A DNA stretch of 64,000 bases, taken from positions 10,703,577 through 10,767,576 of the forward strand of contig NC_134417.1 in the NCBI RefSeq assembly GCF_030867145.1, given 5' to 3'. The notes under the pieces are model-generated. The model was not told where the DNA came from. It saw only the letters and a list, made by a program, of their open reading frames with translations, and did not search any database. The position numbers were made by a program, and so were the translations under genes. This DNA is from Opisthocomus hoazin. Lineage: Eukaryota; Chordata; Aves; Opisthocomiformes; Opisthocomidae. Shown piece after piece: positions 1-13,200 of the stretch. The stretch's first letter is position 1; each line of letters begins with the position of its first letter.

Positions 1-3000
1 CAAGCTTGTCCATGAAGATTGCAGGGGAAGCTTTCTCCTCTACAGGTTTTGTCAGCAAACCAAGTTCTAATTTTATGGTAAAGCTTTAAGACCCGCTTTA
101 GCTAATGATTAATAAATACTGACATGGCAAGAAAGTAATCACTTGATTGCATTTTTGTGTTAATGAGTACCTTTGAGAGTCTGGTGTCCGATTCGGGGAT
201 AGGACACAGCACCCCTTTGAAAGTTTGGGCTGACACTGACTGTCCCCTATGCAGAGCACAGGAGCCTCGGGGCTCACGGGGAGGCTGCCGACTGTCCTGG
301 CTCTGCTGGGGGTGTGGGGAGGTAGGGCGAGGACTACTACGTACTATTAGTTGGCCAGCAATTACTTCTGTATAAGGACCAATCGGTCACTTAAGGGCAA
401 ATGGACAAACAGATAAGAAGTTTCTAAGCTAAAAAATCCAAACAGAACTGCTTCAGGCAAACGCTGTTTTGCTTTCCTTTACCCAATTTTTTTAGAGTGG
501 ACTCCCTATTTTTTCCAAGGTCCATCTGAGGAGGGTGTTGACCCTGAAGCTGTCAGTGGGGTGTGTGTTGACACTGGGAGCAAATGCTGTGGCCCTGGCA
601 GGAGGGGCCCCACATGCTACCCAGAGCAGCTCTGCGAGCTGGGCAGAGCCTGGTCTTGTTCTACAGGCATGGAAACTTCTCACACCGCTTCTAGTGTGCG
701 GTGCAACCAGGCAGGCAAGTGCTCAGGGAAGCCAGGCTTGCCTCTGCCTCCATGTTTCATTTGCTTTCTTTACCAATGGCTTCGGAGAAAGGAAAATAAC
801 CATGGGGAAGATGCTGCTGGGTAGGTCTACTGGCCTGCTGAAAGCTGGCTGCTGACTGGCATTTCTCAGGTAACCCACACAGGGCTTGGTTAATTCCTGC
901 TTGCTCTGAATGCAAAGATATACTTTATTTGCTGCCTTGTTGGCCAGAACTGGCCTTACCAGCTTGCTGGACTGTTTCTTCGCTTGTGCTCAAACCCACG
1001 GATGTTTCAAAGGCAGCTAGTGTTGTATTTGGATACGGTTGTAGCTACAGGGAACCATGTGCTTAGCTCTGGGTTTTCATGTTTGCGTGGAATCCTTTGA
1101 CATGCTGGGAGAAAGATAAGTACTTAATGCTAAAAGCTGCAAGGAGAGGTGGATTTGTTTGGAGTTTGCTTTTTCTGCAGATCTAGAGGGCCTGTGGTTG
1201 CAGCCTTGCCCATAACCTGCCAAGCCTTAACTATCTCCTCTCCAAAGAGCGTGTGTGTACACACAGGTGGGTGTGTGCCTCTTACTGTTTTGGAGGAAAT
1301 CTCTGATCGCTGAGTTAATACCGATTTGCGGCTGAAAATGCAGGGTAACATAAGCCCTTACCTTTCTCTTGTTGTTGTTTTCGCCTCCAGTATGTCACAT
1401 CCTTCCTAACGCTCCTAAGAGCTGCCCTCTTCCTTCCCTGTTCCCCACCCCCTGAAATGCTCCCCCAACCTCAGAATCTTTCTTTTGGATATGTGAGAGA
1501 ATAGGATTTTTTTTTTTTTAAGTCTTATCTGTTTCCTGAAGATGGTATTCTCAACAGCTGAAAACCAAATACATTGTGTCTGCTTGGTTTTTTTTGCTCC
1601 TCAGTGCCCTCCCATATACATCACAGGCAGTGAGCTCCAACCAGTTCAGAAACAAAGAACTTTTATGGTTATTTCTACAAGTTTTTCTAGCTCCTTTCCT
1701 GCAGCTTACTACTGTTGTTATTTTTTTTTTTAATAGCAGGAAGTTTCATGTTGCTGATTCCTTTCCTTTTGCCAGACACTACATAGAGAGAAACATTTGT
1801 TAACTTTCTGTACCAAAGGCAGTTTGAGACCATGGATCTGGAAATACCAAGTTCTTCTTCTTCATTTAAACATGAGCTCTAGTTAGCTGCCAGTCCAGGA
1901 CTCGCATCTAGTTCTTTAACTAAATGCCTCAAAACAAGATTCCTGCTCATGAGGAAAAGTAACACAAACACACACACAAAAAAATGTCCTTGCTCTACAG
2001 GACTTTGTCCCAGTTTCTTCAGGCAGAAATATCATGCCCTCAGTTCTGCAGTAATAAAAGATATTTACTGTTTTGTGTGCAGACTAAGTATGTCTCCCAT
2101 TTCTACAAATGCATTGATAAAGACGTTCTCCTTAGAGCCAGCTTACAACAGAGAATGTCCACACCATGCACAACAGTAAACAAAAAGGCTAGAAAATTAG
2201 CTGGGTGCATTTGGTCAAATCCCGCCAATTCTTCTTGTGACTTGAAACAAATCGCTTCTCTCCTGCCTGCTCTCGCCTCTGGGCAGTTTGTCTAGTTGCA
2301 GTGTGTGACAGTTGTTTGAAAAGCACATATTTCTGTACAAATGATAGCTTGTGTCTCTACAGGAAAAATATTATTCTGTAAATGCTAAGTATTTTCTATT
2401 TTTATTAGTTAGGTGGTAGGTATTGGAAGCTGAAAGCAAACAGAAGTACAGAAATAACTTCAACATATGGACACAATTTATATTCAAATAGGCATTCACT
2501 ATGCAAGCTCATTTATGGTCTTTTTTCTTCTTCTGGACTAACTGTCCTTTTTGCTGGACTAAATTAGCCATAGGACTTGAAGCTTCTTGATGAATTCTGA
2601 GATGCTCACCCTGCCAAATCCTTGGCTAAGATCAGTGGGCCTCCTCGTTTGGCACTCAAAAGCACACATGATGCTAGCTTTTTGTTTCTTATATGTCTTC
2701 TGGGATATTCGTGTTAACCTGGAATTTTCCTGTGCAGAATCAGCCAAATTTCTCTACAAAGTATTTCTCTGGTCTTAATCCATACCACTCAATCCCTTTG
2801 ATATTTTTTTCCTTTCCTGTTGAGACAGGAAGACACTGAACTTCATTTCACTGGGCGTGCTAGGAAAGGAATGGGGGTCTTTAATTTTGTTTTGACTGCA
2901 GTTTTTCCCTTCTGGGCTGAGATTGCTATGGACTCAGTACAGTGTTTAGGTTGCAGCTTTCAGATGTGGGCCAAACAATGATCATGGCTTAGCAGTGTTT

Positions 3001-3565
3001 TAGTGAACCTTGTCAAATAGCTTGTGCAAACCCCGCTTTTCTGCACCATGGAGTGCAAAAGCCCTGCTTCTCAAGTGGGCTTTTAAATCGGAAGGGAAGT
3101 GTCTGTCATTGAATTGCCTGTAGTTAGGTAGAGAAGAATATCATGATGTGCAAGCGGAGTCCCTTCTTCCTTGGTTCGGAATAAGGCATGTGCAAAGCAG
3201 GGACAGACCCTTCACCCACATGCATGAGCAAATGTGTGTGGAAGCAGCTTGCCAACACCATATACAAGAGCTAGAACAAGCAAGGCACCAATCTTTGCTA
3301 TCGTGCACGGTGGGATGCAAAGCTGATTGCTCTGCTCTTGTGTATGAATTAAGTTAAGCTATTTGTAGGCAAGTAAATAAGAATCTAAAGCAACTTATTT
3401 TTTCTTCTTGGCACAGTGGCATTCTGATGATCTCTTAGCTGGCATGTGCTGTAATTCAGCGTAGCTTTTCAGGGCTGTGCTGCAGGTTCATCTCGCGCTG
3501 CTGATCCCTGCATGCTGCAGTAGGAGCTCTTCTACCGCAAGGGCCTGGCCACGTGTGCCAGACTC
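1..3565. other. 3' flank of SLC19A3, no other gene seen
   Basis: No open frame here resembles a known protein, and none is bounded by convincing splice sites. The part next to 3566 should be the 3' untranslated region of the minus-strand SLC19A3 gene. A minus-strand ATTAAA lies at 2885-2880, about 680 bases after the stop codon, and an AATAAA at 2406-2401; either could be the poly(A) signal, but no GU-rich element settles the choice. Short CA/GT-rich runs occur near 1231-1275 and 1963-1983. Confidence 0.5.
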
Positions 3566-6500
3566 CTACAGCCACGTTGAGTACCCAGTTACAATCTGCT
3601 CTTTTGATTCTTGTTCAGCATGGTTCAGATGCCCTTTGCAAGATCTTGCTATTTTCCTTTTGCATTTGCTTGAGACAAGCATGCAAATGCTTCTGATCAA
3701 GAAAATCCCAGCTATGACTGCAAAGTAGCTGCCATAAATTAAAAACTGGGAGGGGGAGAGAAAAAGGCAGAAGAATTAATGAATTAATGAAAAACACTTC
3801 AAGGAAACACTGCTGCTTCTGGAGATGACAGACACTCTATTATTTTTATTTGTGTTCTGGCACAGTTTCTCTGTGTTCAAGGTTTTGCTGTGTAATTAAG
3901 AAAAATCTTAGCTTTTCCAGCAAACACCAGATCTGTGAGGAATGAAGAACTACCCCTTGCTTCCAATTCTTATGTCTCTTAATAAACATCAGAGGGGGGA
4001 AGGGATAGGAACAGGATTTTTTTTTTTTCTATTAGGGCAAAATGTAGAGGTAGCATCATTACCCCCATAGTCATGAACAGTGTAGGTGAAGAGTCTGAGT
4101 TGGTCCTTTTTTGCTCTTACTTGCACATTTCAGTGCTGTCACCACATTGGCTTCAGTAAATATATCATGCCTTTGTATTAATATTTCCAACAGCAGTGGC
4201 AAGGCTATTTATGAAGTCCTACACATTCCTGTCCTTGATTTTAAAGTTTTAATTTTTAGTGTTTACTTCAATTTTTAATCTTAAGTAACCTTTGCCTTCT
4301 CTGTGCAGAATATCTGAATAGCTTTAGTCTTTGAATCCATAGGAGTAGGAAGCTGCCCCAGCTGAGATCCCATCTGAGAAAAGGCAGAAGTCAGTACATT
4401 TCAGTTGACTCCAACATGAGTGGAATTGGGCTGACTGACGTCAGGGACGCTGTTGTGAGATAGGATATCCCACCGCAAATTAAGTGCCCAAACTATGGGC
4501 AGAAAACTCTTATTATTCATGCTGAGATACAGACCAGGTTTGCCCCTGAGCTGGAATTAGAAGGCAGGTGTCCTTGTCACCTGAGCTGGAATAACTCCAG
4601 TAATCCGGGCTGTGTTTTATGGTCTTGAACTCCCTTAACAACGTGTGGTCATGTTGATTCTGCATCTCAGAAAACCAGCCTGAATTTTTGGGCGGAGAGG
4701 ATGTTATTCAGTGTCCTATTAACCAGCAAAAGCTAGTCAGATAGCAGGGCCTGATGATTTATGTTCTGATGTATCTGTCTTTAAGAAGTCAAAGACCAGC
4801 ATCTGTAATCCTAAATGCTGCACTAAAAGGCAAAAGGGAAGAATGATAGCGGACACAAGGGAAGAGCAAGATATCTAGATTTCTTTAGAAGAAAGAGGGA
4901 ATTAAATTGCCCTTTGGCATAGCAATTTCTTTCTTGGTAAACTTTTGAAGGTGAATTGGCTAAGGAGTAAATGGGAAGTAAGTTAACAGCACTTACCTGA
5001 GTCACTATGTCCAGTCCCAGGCCTTTTGAATCCACAACCACTACTGTAAGAATGGTCTGAATCACCAGTGCAATGAAGTTGTTGAATCCAAACATCAAGG
5101 CGTAGCGCTCCATGCTCAGATTGACTGCAATCTGGAACCTAATGCGAGACTGGCAGGTCAGTTACTTCTCACTGGGTGTAAGGTTGTTCCTCTCCATTTA
5201 GCTGATGGAGAGAACTGATTCATGTAGATGATATATCAAGGATGGAGCAAATGGTGCTTTGTTTATTTGTTTGCTTCTCTGTTTGCTCTAAACAAAGTCT
5301 TGAAAACTACAGTGTGTTTTGATGGGTTTTTTACTTGCCGGTGTTGCTTTTCTAAGCCATGTTCTCAGGTGACCTGCTTTATCCAGTTAGGAATCACATC
5401 TTTTTAATCATCCCCTTTGTTTTTTCTGTACCTTCACAGACTGTGTCAGACAGGTTGTAAAGACTCCATGGAGGCTTTGAAAGATGTGGCCAGGCAAAAC
5501 CATGACCTAATCTAGCACTGGCAGGAATTACAATGATAGAATCATAGAATGGTTTGGGTGGGAAAGGACCTTAAAGATCATTTAGTTCCAACCACACTGC
5601 CATGGGTAGGGACACCTTCCACTAGACCAGGTTGCTCAAAGCCACATCCAACCTGGCCTTGAACACTTCTAGGGAGAGGGCAACCACAGCTTCTCTGGGC
5701 AACCTGTGTCAGTGCCTCACCACCCTCATAGTAAAGAATTTCTTCCTTGTATCTAATCTAAATCTGCCCTCTTTCAGCTTGAAGCCATTACCCCTTGTCC
5801 TATCACTCCATGCACTTGTAAATAGTCCCTCTCCAGCTTTCTGGCAGGCCCCTTCAGGTACTGGAAGGCTGCTCTAAGGTCACCCCGGAGCCTTCTCTTC
5901 TCCAGGCTGAACAGCCCCAACTCTCTCAGCCTGTCCGCATAGCAGAGGTGCTCCAGCACTCTGATCATTTTTGTGGCCTCCTCTGGCCCCATTCCAACAG
6001 GTCCATGTCTGTCCTGTGCTGAGGGCTCCAGAGCTTGACAGAGGACTCCAGAGTTCAGCTCTGGCTGGGATGTTAGACTGGAAGGTCACCGTGAGTATCT
6101 TCCAACCAACTTTTCTATGATGATGTGAATCACTTCTTGCTTTGTGGCTTGACAGTGGAGGTAGCATACCATTTATTTCTGCCAAGAGCCTCCAGATTTG
6201 CCTTGAAATACCTTTTTTGACAATAATTGGAACATCTTTCCTTGCAATATTTACCTCCAAAGTTTCTATCATCTGAACAAATGTGTGTTATTCCTGCAGC
6301 ATTCTTTTAATTGATTTTTATCAGGGCTTTTTTTATGCAAGCTTTTACTTTTGTTTTTGATAGAATATGTTGAAGCAGTCCAGGTGTGATCCACTACAAT
6401 GTACTGACAACACACCATAATGAAAATAGAGGATTTTCTTGGCTTCATTCAAGGTAGGCATAATTTTGTCATGCATTATAATTTTAGCAGGTTTTTGAAA

Positions 6501-9500
6501 TTAATCTGAATAATTTTGGGGTTTGACATAAAAAATCATTGGGTATTTTTGCTAATCAAATAGTATAGTATGTCTAGAGACATTCCTATCAAGAAAATAC
6601 TTGGAGTAATAAAAATGTTTTATATTTATTACACAGATTACAGATTTTTAATTTGTATTATATTTATACCTCTGTTTCTGACAACAGAAACAGGTCTGCT
6701 AAGAGATCTTGTCTGAATTTATATGTCCAATGTTGTCTTTTATTCCTTTTGTACACCATAATATCATTAAGGATTATACATATGAAGTTATGTTGGAGAA
6801 CATTCTGTTGCAGATCTTTTCTTGCATGCACACAATTTGTAACTTGCTAACAAGTATATCAGCAAGGTGGTCTAGACATAAGGGGATCTTAAAGAATGGT
6901 TGTCTGCGCATGCTCTTCCCTGTTGTTCACTTTGCCTCTTCCATGCCAGCAAGGAGGAATATAGCTTATATGTTTTGCTGTTACTATTGCCTTTAGTAAG
7001 AACGATACCTTGCGTCTTGTTTAACTTCTGCCTAGGTATATGTTCAATGTCCTTTGATAATTTTTCTTTTATGTTGTTCAGAAGAACGAAAACAGCATAA
7101 CTAGACATTTAAGTGTCCTTGTCTTTTGATAAACAGTTATGTCTAGCATTAGATCAACTTTAAATATTGCTGGTGTTCTGTGCATAATGGCAGCACTGTA
7201 AGGTTTTATACTTACGTTGCTATTGTTATGAGGAGCATATAGCATGCTTTGAAAATGAGATAGCCGGCGTAACATGCCCAGATGCTGGTAGTGAAGTGCA
7301 TAAGAAATAGACAACCAGCGTCTATTGCAGAGAAGACCCCTAAAGCCAGTTCTCCAAAAAGGTCCCAGTTAATTTTCATATATTGTACTACGAAAGACGT
7401 TACCGAGCCTGGAAAAAGACAAAAAAAAACATGTGAATGTTGTAGCTGTTCTATAGCCTGTATTGCCAAGTCTTGGCTGAAAGGCAATGCTGAATAATGA
7501 AGCAGAGCAGTCCTGAAGCATTTGAAAGCATTTCTAATCACTTCTGAAGTTATGCAGATGACTGGTCACTTTTAGACAACTGCATGAATCAAGTCTCTGC
7601 CATTCCGTTCTTAATGTTTCATTCCACTTCACAGGCTAAACTGTCATGTAGGGGGATTCATTATTTAGCTGTCTGTACCCAGTATGTATCTCTAGGGAGA
7701 GAATTAGGAACATGGTTTGCAGCTCAAGAAGAACAATCCTTCCAGCTTCTACTAGCTTACTTCATAGATAAGCTAGTAAACAGTTACCTTCTAGCTTAAC
7801 AGTGTAGCTCTGTGCAGCTCATAAAGGGGCTAAGCTGTCAAAAAAGGGAGTTTTGTGAGGTATCAAGTGAGTATATTCAGGGAAATGAGAAAGGATAGGC
7901 GTTGTTTGCTTTTGGTGGGCCTGCTACAAAGACGCACCTGTTGGGAAGGTAAGCCACCTGACTATCCATCTCAGGGGTCTCATAATATTTTGAAACTTCT
8001 ACACCTCTACATTGAGAATTAGGCAATTCCATGAGAAAGAGGAATTCATCAAGGGGTAGACGCTATGGGAGTTAAGTGCTTCTAATTTGTGATTCAGTTG
8101 TTCTATTTAACTGCCTACTTCAAGACGAGAGTTCTTTGTAATCTCGGAGGTATCTGTTTCTCCTTAATGACTGCAAGCGTAACCTGAATGACCAGGTACG
8201 ATGTAGACATGCTTAATTTCCCTGGTGGATCACACCCCAATGTCTTATGCAAGTTCTCTACAGCAGCACAACATGAGTATGTGAAACACTATGAAGTCAG
8301 GGAGGCATCCTCTGATGCACCTTTTGATACCATTACTTTGATTATGTGGTGTGGACATCTGCTTCCGGTGCAAAAGCGTAATGGTTAACATCAGTAGCGT
8401 ACTGAATTCAGTAAGGTCTTTCTGCAGATCCCCTTATTTGGAATGACTACAATTCTTCTTTTCCTCCTGCTGCAGAAGAGTATTTTACTAGAGCAAGATC
8501 TTAATGAAAGAGTTATATTATTTGTGTAAAATACTTACGAAAAACTCTCATCTGCATAAGCCGATACCATTGTTATGGGAACTGTGTGATACTTGCTTGG
8601 GGATAAAAACCCCAGCAACCTCATCAGAAGAAACGTGGGTGCCTCTGAATGGATTTAGCAGTTGGATGCAAGGTCTGTGTGACCTGTACGCTCTTTGCAT
8701 ACTGGTAGGATAAAGTTGGGTGTTCCAATCATAAAGAAAAACATCATAGCTTTCAGTTGGACTGTTTTGTATACCAAAGAACTAGCTTTTGAATGCACAA
8801 TGCATACACTGTCTTCCTGGAGCATCTGCAATAGAAGGGCACTTTAAAAATGTCCTAAAGGAAAACTTTAGAAGCTGCCTTTGTGATCGATGCTTAGACA
8901 CTAACTTACTCAGAAAAGTTGCTACTGCTTCAACAGCTCCGTTGTACACTGCAGAGCTGTGGGAGGGGGCTCTGAAGTCCCACAGCACTTGGATATAGTT
9001 CAGAACCTGGTTAAAGCCTGCCGTAGCCAGAGCCCACCACAGGGACCAGTACAGAAGTTTCCTCGAGCTGTAGCAGTCCCTCAAGTCCTTGCTCAGCTGC
9101 ACCAGTACTCTGAGCACGTGATTCTGGGGCTTGGCATTGTCAGCCGGCTGTTGGGGTGCTGGGCCCCTGTCAGCAGGCACGGAGCCCTTCTCCTCTTGGC
9201 AGCTCGATGGGCTGTTGGAGCCGAGCGTAGCCACAGCTTTATCTGGTCCTGGGAGAGTTTCTGCGACATCTTTCCTGTGGAAGAACATACTCTTCTGGGG
9301 CATGGGGAGGAAAAACGAACACACGAATGCCAGGGACACAGAAGCCAAAGTGATGGCGTTCAGGTGAAAGTAGGATATGTCTGCCAAGGAAACCAGCAGC
9401 TGTCCCAGCACGGCGGCAACGGTGGCTGCAACAAGAGTGATGCTTCTGCAATAGCTCGTCACTCTCTGGTAGTGCTGGGTGCTGACGACACTGTAGATGT

Positions 9501-10206
9501 AGGCGTAATAGGCGACCTCGCTGGCTGTCACCATCCCGTAGAAGAATTCCACCACCTGCATGGCCACCACGCCGTGCGCGAAGAGGAGCAAGAGCCACGT
9601 GACGATCAAGCTGATGCCCTGGAGGAGGAGGATGAGCTTGTAGCGCACATAGTCTGTAACCAGGAAGACTGGGAAAAGGAGTGCAAGGTAGGAGTATGTC
9701 CAAACTGGGAGAATCTGGTTGGTAACCTAGAAGAGAAGAGGATATCTCAGTGGTGTTATTCTTGGTGAAAGGAAATTAATTTATTTTAAATGGCTTTGTA
9801 GAGGGAAGTTTTTGCTCTGAGGAAATTCATAAAATATATAACCACACTGAAGTGGCATGTTACTGTTGAGCAGGCAAATGGATCTTAAATCCATTAAATG
9901 GATGTTTTATTTATGCCATCTGCTGAAAATTTTAACCTGCTAAAGCTGATTACAGTTGTGCTTTTTTGGTTTGTATATTTGTTTAAAAAACTTCGTTTAA
10001 ATTTTTACTTTGTTTTTGCTGCTCCATATATAAGCAAAGGCAGAGTAAAACCATACCTCATCTATGGTCAGGTTTTTATCTGGGCCTGTTAGATAGGGTG
10101 TTAGGAAGGGTTCTGATGGTTTCATCGTGCAGAAGAATCCATAGAGGCAGAGGATCAGGGTGGGAAAAGTCCAGGTGTTGCCTTTCTCTTGCTTCCAGCA
10201 GCCCAT
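3566..10206 (-). CDS. SLC19A3: Thiamine transporter 2 (SLC19A3), five coding exons, complete
   Basis: This is a high-affinity thiamine carrier of the plasma membrane, from the reduced folate carrier family (SLC19). Coding exons on the minus strand are 10206-10057, 9726-8910, 7408-7216, 5138-4997 and 3745-3566. Each junction is GT-AG, and the phases (0, 1, 2, 0) join into one frame of 493 codons plus a TAG stop; human SLC19A3 has 496. The start [10 protein letters not shown] lies just inside an exon with acceptor CAG at 10214-10212. Residues 29-44 keep [16 protein letters not shown], and exon 2 keeps [20 protein letters not shown]. From memory of the human protein, Glu110, Tyr113 and Trp59 line the thiamine site, and all three fall at the same numbers here. 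Exon 2 also encodes the long central loop, which is poorly conserved. The last exon keeps [19 protein letters not shown] and then a divergent basic tail. Intron 3 holds CR1 debris. Gene identity is near certain; only the untranslated exons are unresolved. Confidence 0.96.
5535..6055 (-). mobile_element. CR1 LINE 3' fragment
   Basis: The plus strand begins with the reverse complement of the CR1 3' end (AGAATCATAGAATGG) and continues through the typical complement of the RT C-terminal region, including GCTGAACAGCCCCAACTCTCT near 5905. Read on the minus strand it encodes broken pieces of the CR1 reverse-transcriptase tail ([18 protein letters not shown]). It is 5'-truncated, as most CR1 copies are. 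It lies in SLC19A3 intron 3, in the same orientation as the gene. Confidence 0.9.
6073..6122 (+). mobile_element. CR1 3'-tail fragment, opposite orientation
   Basis: The stretch GACTGGAAGGTCACC... CTTCCAACCAAC... TTCTATGATG resembles the last ~50 bases of a CR1 in plus orientation. It directly follows the minus-oriented copy at 5535-6055, so the two lie head-to-head. It is short and diverged, so the call is tentative. Confidence 0.45.
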
Positions 10207-10214
10207 GGTACCTG

Positions 10215-13200
10215 TACAGGAAAGCCAAGGAGGAAGTTTGTTAGAAGGATGATATTGCCCACGTAAGCACAAAGACATCTTGTGATTGATTTTTATTTTG
10301 TAGTTTCTAATGCTAAGGAGTGCTCTTTAGAGATTGGCAGTTGGAAAACATTTTTCTTCATAACTTTAAAGGGAACAGCTTTTCCTTACATTTATCTGCT
10401 GTTTCTCTGTCTTTGTAGATAGTGTGTAAAGAATGACTTGGAAGATCTTTACCTGAGAGACAAATTACACTGTCATTCAATCTGCACTGACCAAGCTAGC
10501 CACAGGAGAAGCCTTTCTAGACAACAGTTGCTGAAGACAGCTGAGCACTGAGATTTCACTTGACACCTTGACTGATCACAGCCAAGCACCTTGTTGAATG
10601 TAACTAGTTCACAATTGCTGTTTTTTTTCTTCCTCACCTCCTGGATGTGCATGGCTTTCCTGTTACGAAGAGCTGGTGACTCTGGAACCTACCAAATGAG
10701 AGTCGCTAATAAATACAGAAAGCAAGGATGTCAAGCTAGGTCCTCAGCTGGAATTAATTGCATCGGAAGTCCAGTTTGGAGACAGACATCCTATTTTCAA
10801 TCTATAAAAAAATTTGTGGTCACCGAAGGTAGCAGTTCACACTAAAATGAAATGAAGCAAATATTTTTGTTCTTGTCTGTAGCTGAGACTTTTGGAATAA
10901 ATGAAACTTTGCAACTCTGCTGGGCAGAGTCCAAAGAGTAGTCAAAATGGATGTTATGGGGGGCATGCAAAGGAATCAGTAAGTTGTACCCCACATTAAT
11001 GTTGGTATAGGCAATGTCAGGAATCTAAAAGCATACAGCTTCTCTTTTGGAGCCCTCTGGAGGGTTAACAGCTTGTTAACTGCTGGGATTTCTGTCACTC
11101 TGCTTTTGACTTTACCTATTTACCTCGTGAGAACTTTTTTTTCAGGCAATAGTTTTAATCTTAAAAATGAAGTATTTTGCAGGCAGCGTTTTTCCTCAAC
11201 ATTTTTTTGTAAAGGCTGACGAAAGATGTCTTCCAAAACAGCCAAAAATATTCATGTACCTGTTGACTGCATCACTCCAGATTGGATGGGCACAGAATCC
11301 TTTTACAAGGTGTGATATATAATGTACAAGGCAGCAGGCATTATGCATCTTCTTTTCTAACTTCACACCACGATAGCACACGTTTCTAATGGCCTGGTGC
11401 ACTGAGAAACGGGTGCAGATCAAAGGGACTTTGAGTTCTTTTGTTTTGTGCAGGACGGCTGATGCCACCGGCGCTCCAGCAGCAGCTGAGCTCTGTGCCA
11501 GCTCTGCAGTGCGAACGCTAGAGGGCAAGATGGTCCCAGCAAAGGGAGAACCTCCATGGGCGCGAGTGAGACGCGGTCAGGGTGCTCAAGCAAGGAAGCT
11601 TTTCTGCCCCTCCTTCCTCCCCAGGTGTTGCAACAGCTTCTCCTGCAAACGTGGCTTTGGCAGGACCAGTTCTGGCCCTGCCCAGGGTCGCACTCCATCA
11701 CCATAACATGCCCTCACTCTCCTTTCACACAATAATCATTAAAGCCTTACAGCATCCGAATGCCACGTAAACGCTTCACACAACACCAAGAGGTTATGAG
11801 AAAGGCACCAAGAAGAGGAGGAAAGAAGAGCATCTCTAGCACAGCAGTGAAGAACACTTGTATACAGTAGCTCTAGGACTTAGCCAGGTTATTTTTTTTT
11901 CCCTTTCCAGCCTAGATTTTCCGCTCCAGTCTGGTTCGGGTCTTGTCATGTTTTCCCTCCCCCTGTCAGGCTGCGTGACACAAAGGCAGCAGGTTTCATG
12001 GATCCTTTCAAAATGTCTGGCACCTTGGGAAGCGAGCGGGGCAAGCTGCTGTATTCCCAGGGCTCACAGGGCACTGTGGGCTGCACCTCTGCTGCTGCCC
12101 GTCTGTGGCAGGGCTCTGCCACCGCGTGCAGTAATTCCTGTTTTGAGCTATATACAGAACATCTCCGGGTGTGCCCTGGTCACTGCATCCCTCCAGTTCC
12201 AGCGCATGCAGCGTCTGGGGTTTTCTGCTAGACATGTACCTCTATTCTGTAGATTTCCTCTTTGAGGCACCTGTGGCTGCCTGGCAGGTAAGTCAGACAA
12301 GAAGTTCCCCAGCTGATTTAAGCAACTGTGCAGGAAAAACCTGCCCCTGGTGCTGAGGTGGGAAATGCAGTGGGCTGAGGGCTTGCAGGGGCAGTGGGAG
12401 GTGGGGGCTGCTCCCTCCACAGCGGGGTGCGCGCTCACCTCGCCCCGCAGCCCTTCGCCATCGGGGAAGGGCTCTGCCGGCTGCCGGTATAATTGCTCTT
12501 TCCTGCATTCATAACCATGAACCTCAGACAACGAAATCTGTACTTTGGTGCTTAAGGGGGAGGGATCCAACCTGTTCCCATTCGGCCATCCCTTATGGTC
12601 AATTTGTCTTTTACAAATCTAGGTTTTTCTTAACTTTTGGGAAGATAGTGGGATGCCTTGGTGTCACTCCGCAGCAAAACAACCCTCTGTTTCTTGTTTC
12701 CCCCATCAATTCTCGGTTAGTGCTGGAGCTGTCAGCTCTTCTCCCACACAGCCTGACCCAGCCCCCCCAGATCCTCACTGACCCCTCTCTTCTTTCCCCC
12801 CTCTTTCTCTTGCCACTGCAGGATTTCTGATTTCCAAAGTTCATATAAAAACATACCTTGTCTGCTGGAGCTCTTCCTCTCTTACTTCTAAGGGAAAGGT
12901 CCCTTTTTAGTATTTCCAGTCTTTTTTCTGACTGTCCTGTGTGTATTGGTACTGGACTCTGTTTGGTTTTTATGCTTTTCCTGTTGTTCTGGTATTTCAG
13001 CTTGCTCTGATGACACCTCCTTTGAAAACATTTCCAGCTGGCTTTCCTTCAGCGCCTGCTTTCAGCACCCTTAAAGGAACATCAAGAGAATCCTGGCCTG
13101 TCCTTGCCCAAAAGCAGCAGTAAATCAAGACCAAAACTATGGTTTGGTGCTTGACTGGCACAAAAGCAATAGAGCTATTCCTGTTTCCAAAGAATTTTGC

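Larger units (their letters stand above)
5139..8909. other. SLC19A3 introns 2 and 3
   Basis: Apart from the 193-base coding exon at 7216-7408 and CR1 sequence at 5535-6122, I see no genes, structured RNA or conserved-looking coding sequence in these introns. The acceptor of the fourth coding exon (AG at 5140-5139) has an unusually weak pyrimidine tract, yet the joined frame matches the family exactly. Confidence 0.5.

Noticed and set aside
8959-9768. Long open frame (269 codons) on the plus strand
   Set aside because: It is antisense to the large SLC19A3 exon 8910-9726; the minus-strand reading matches the transporter residue by residue, so the plus frame is a shadow.
11858-12570. Overlapping open frames on both strands near the GC-rich patch
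   Set aside because: Several frames are open in the same DNA, none has a domain, and no splice structure links them; only the minus-strand donor at 12439 seemed worth noting.
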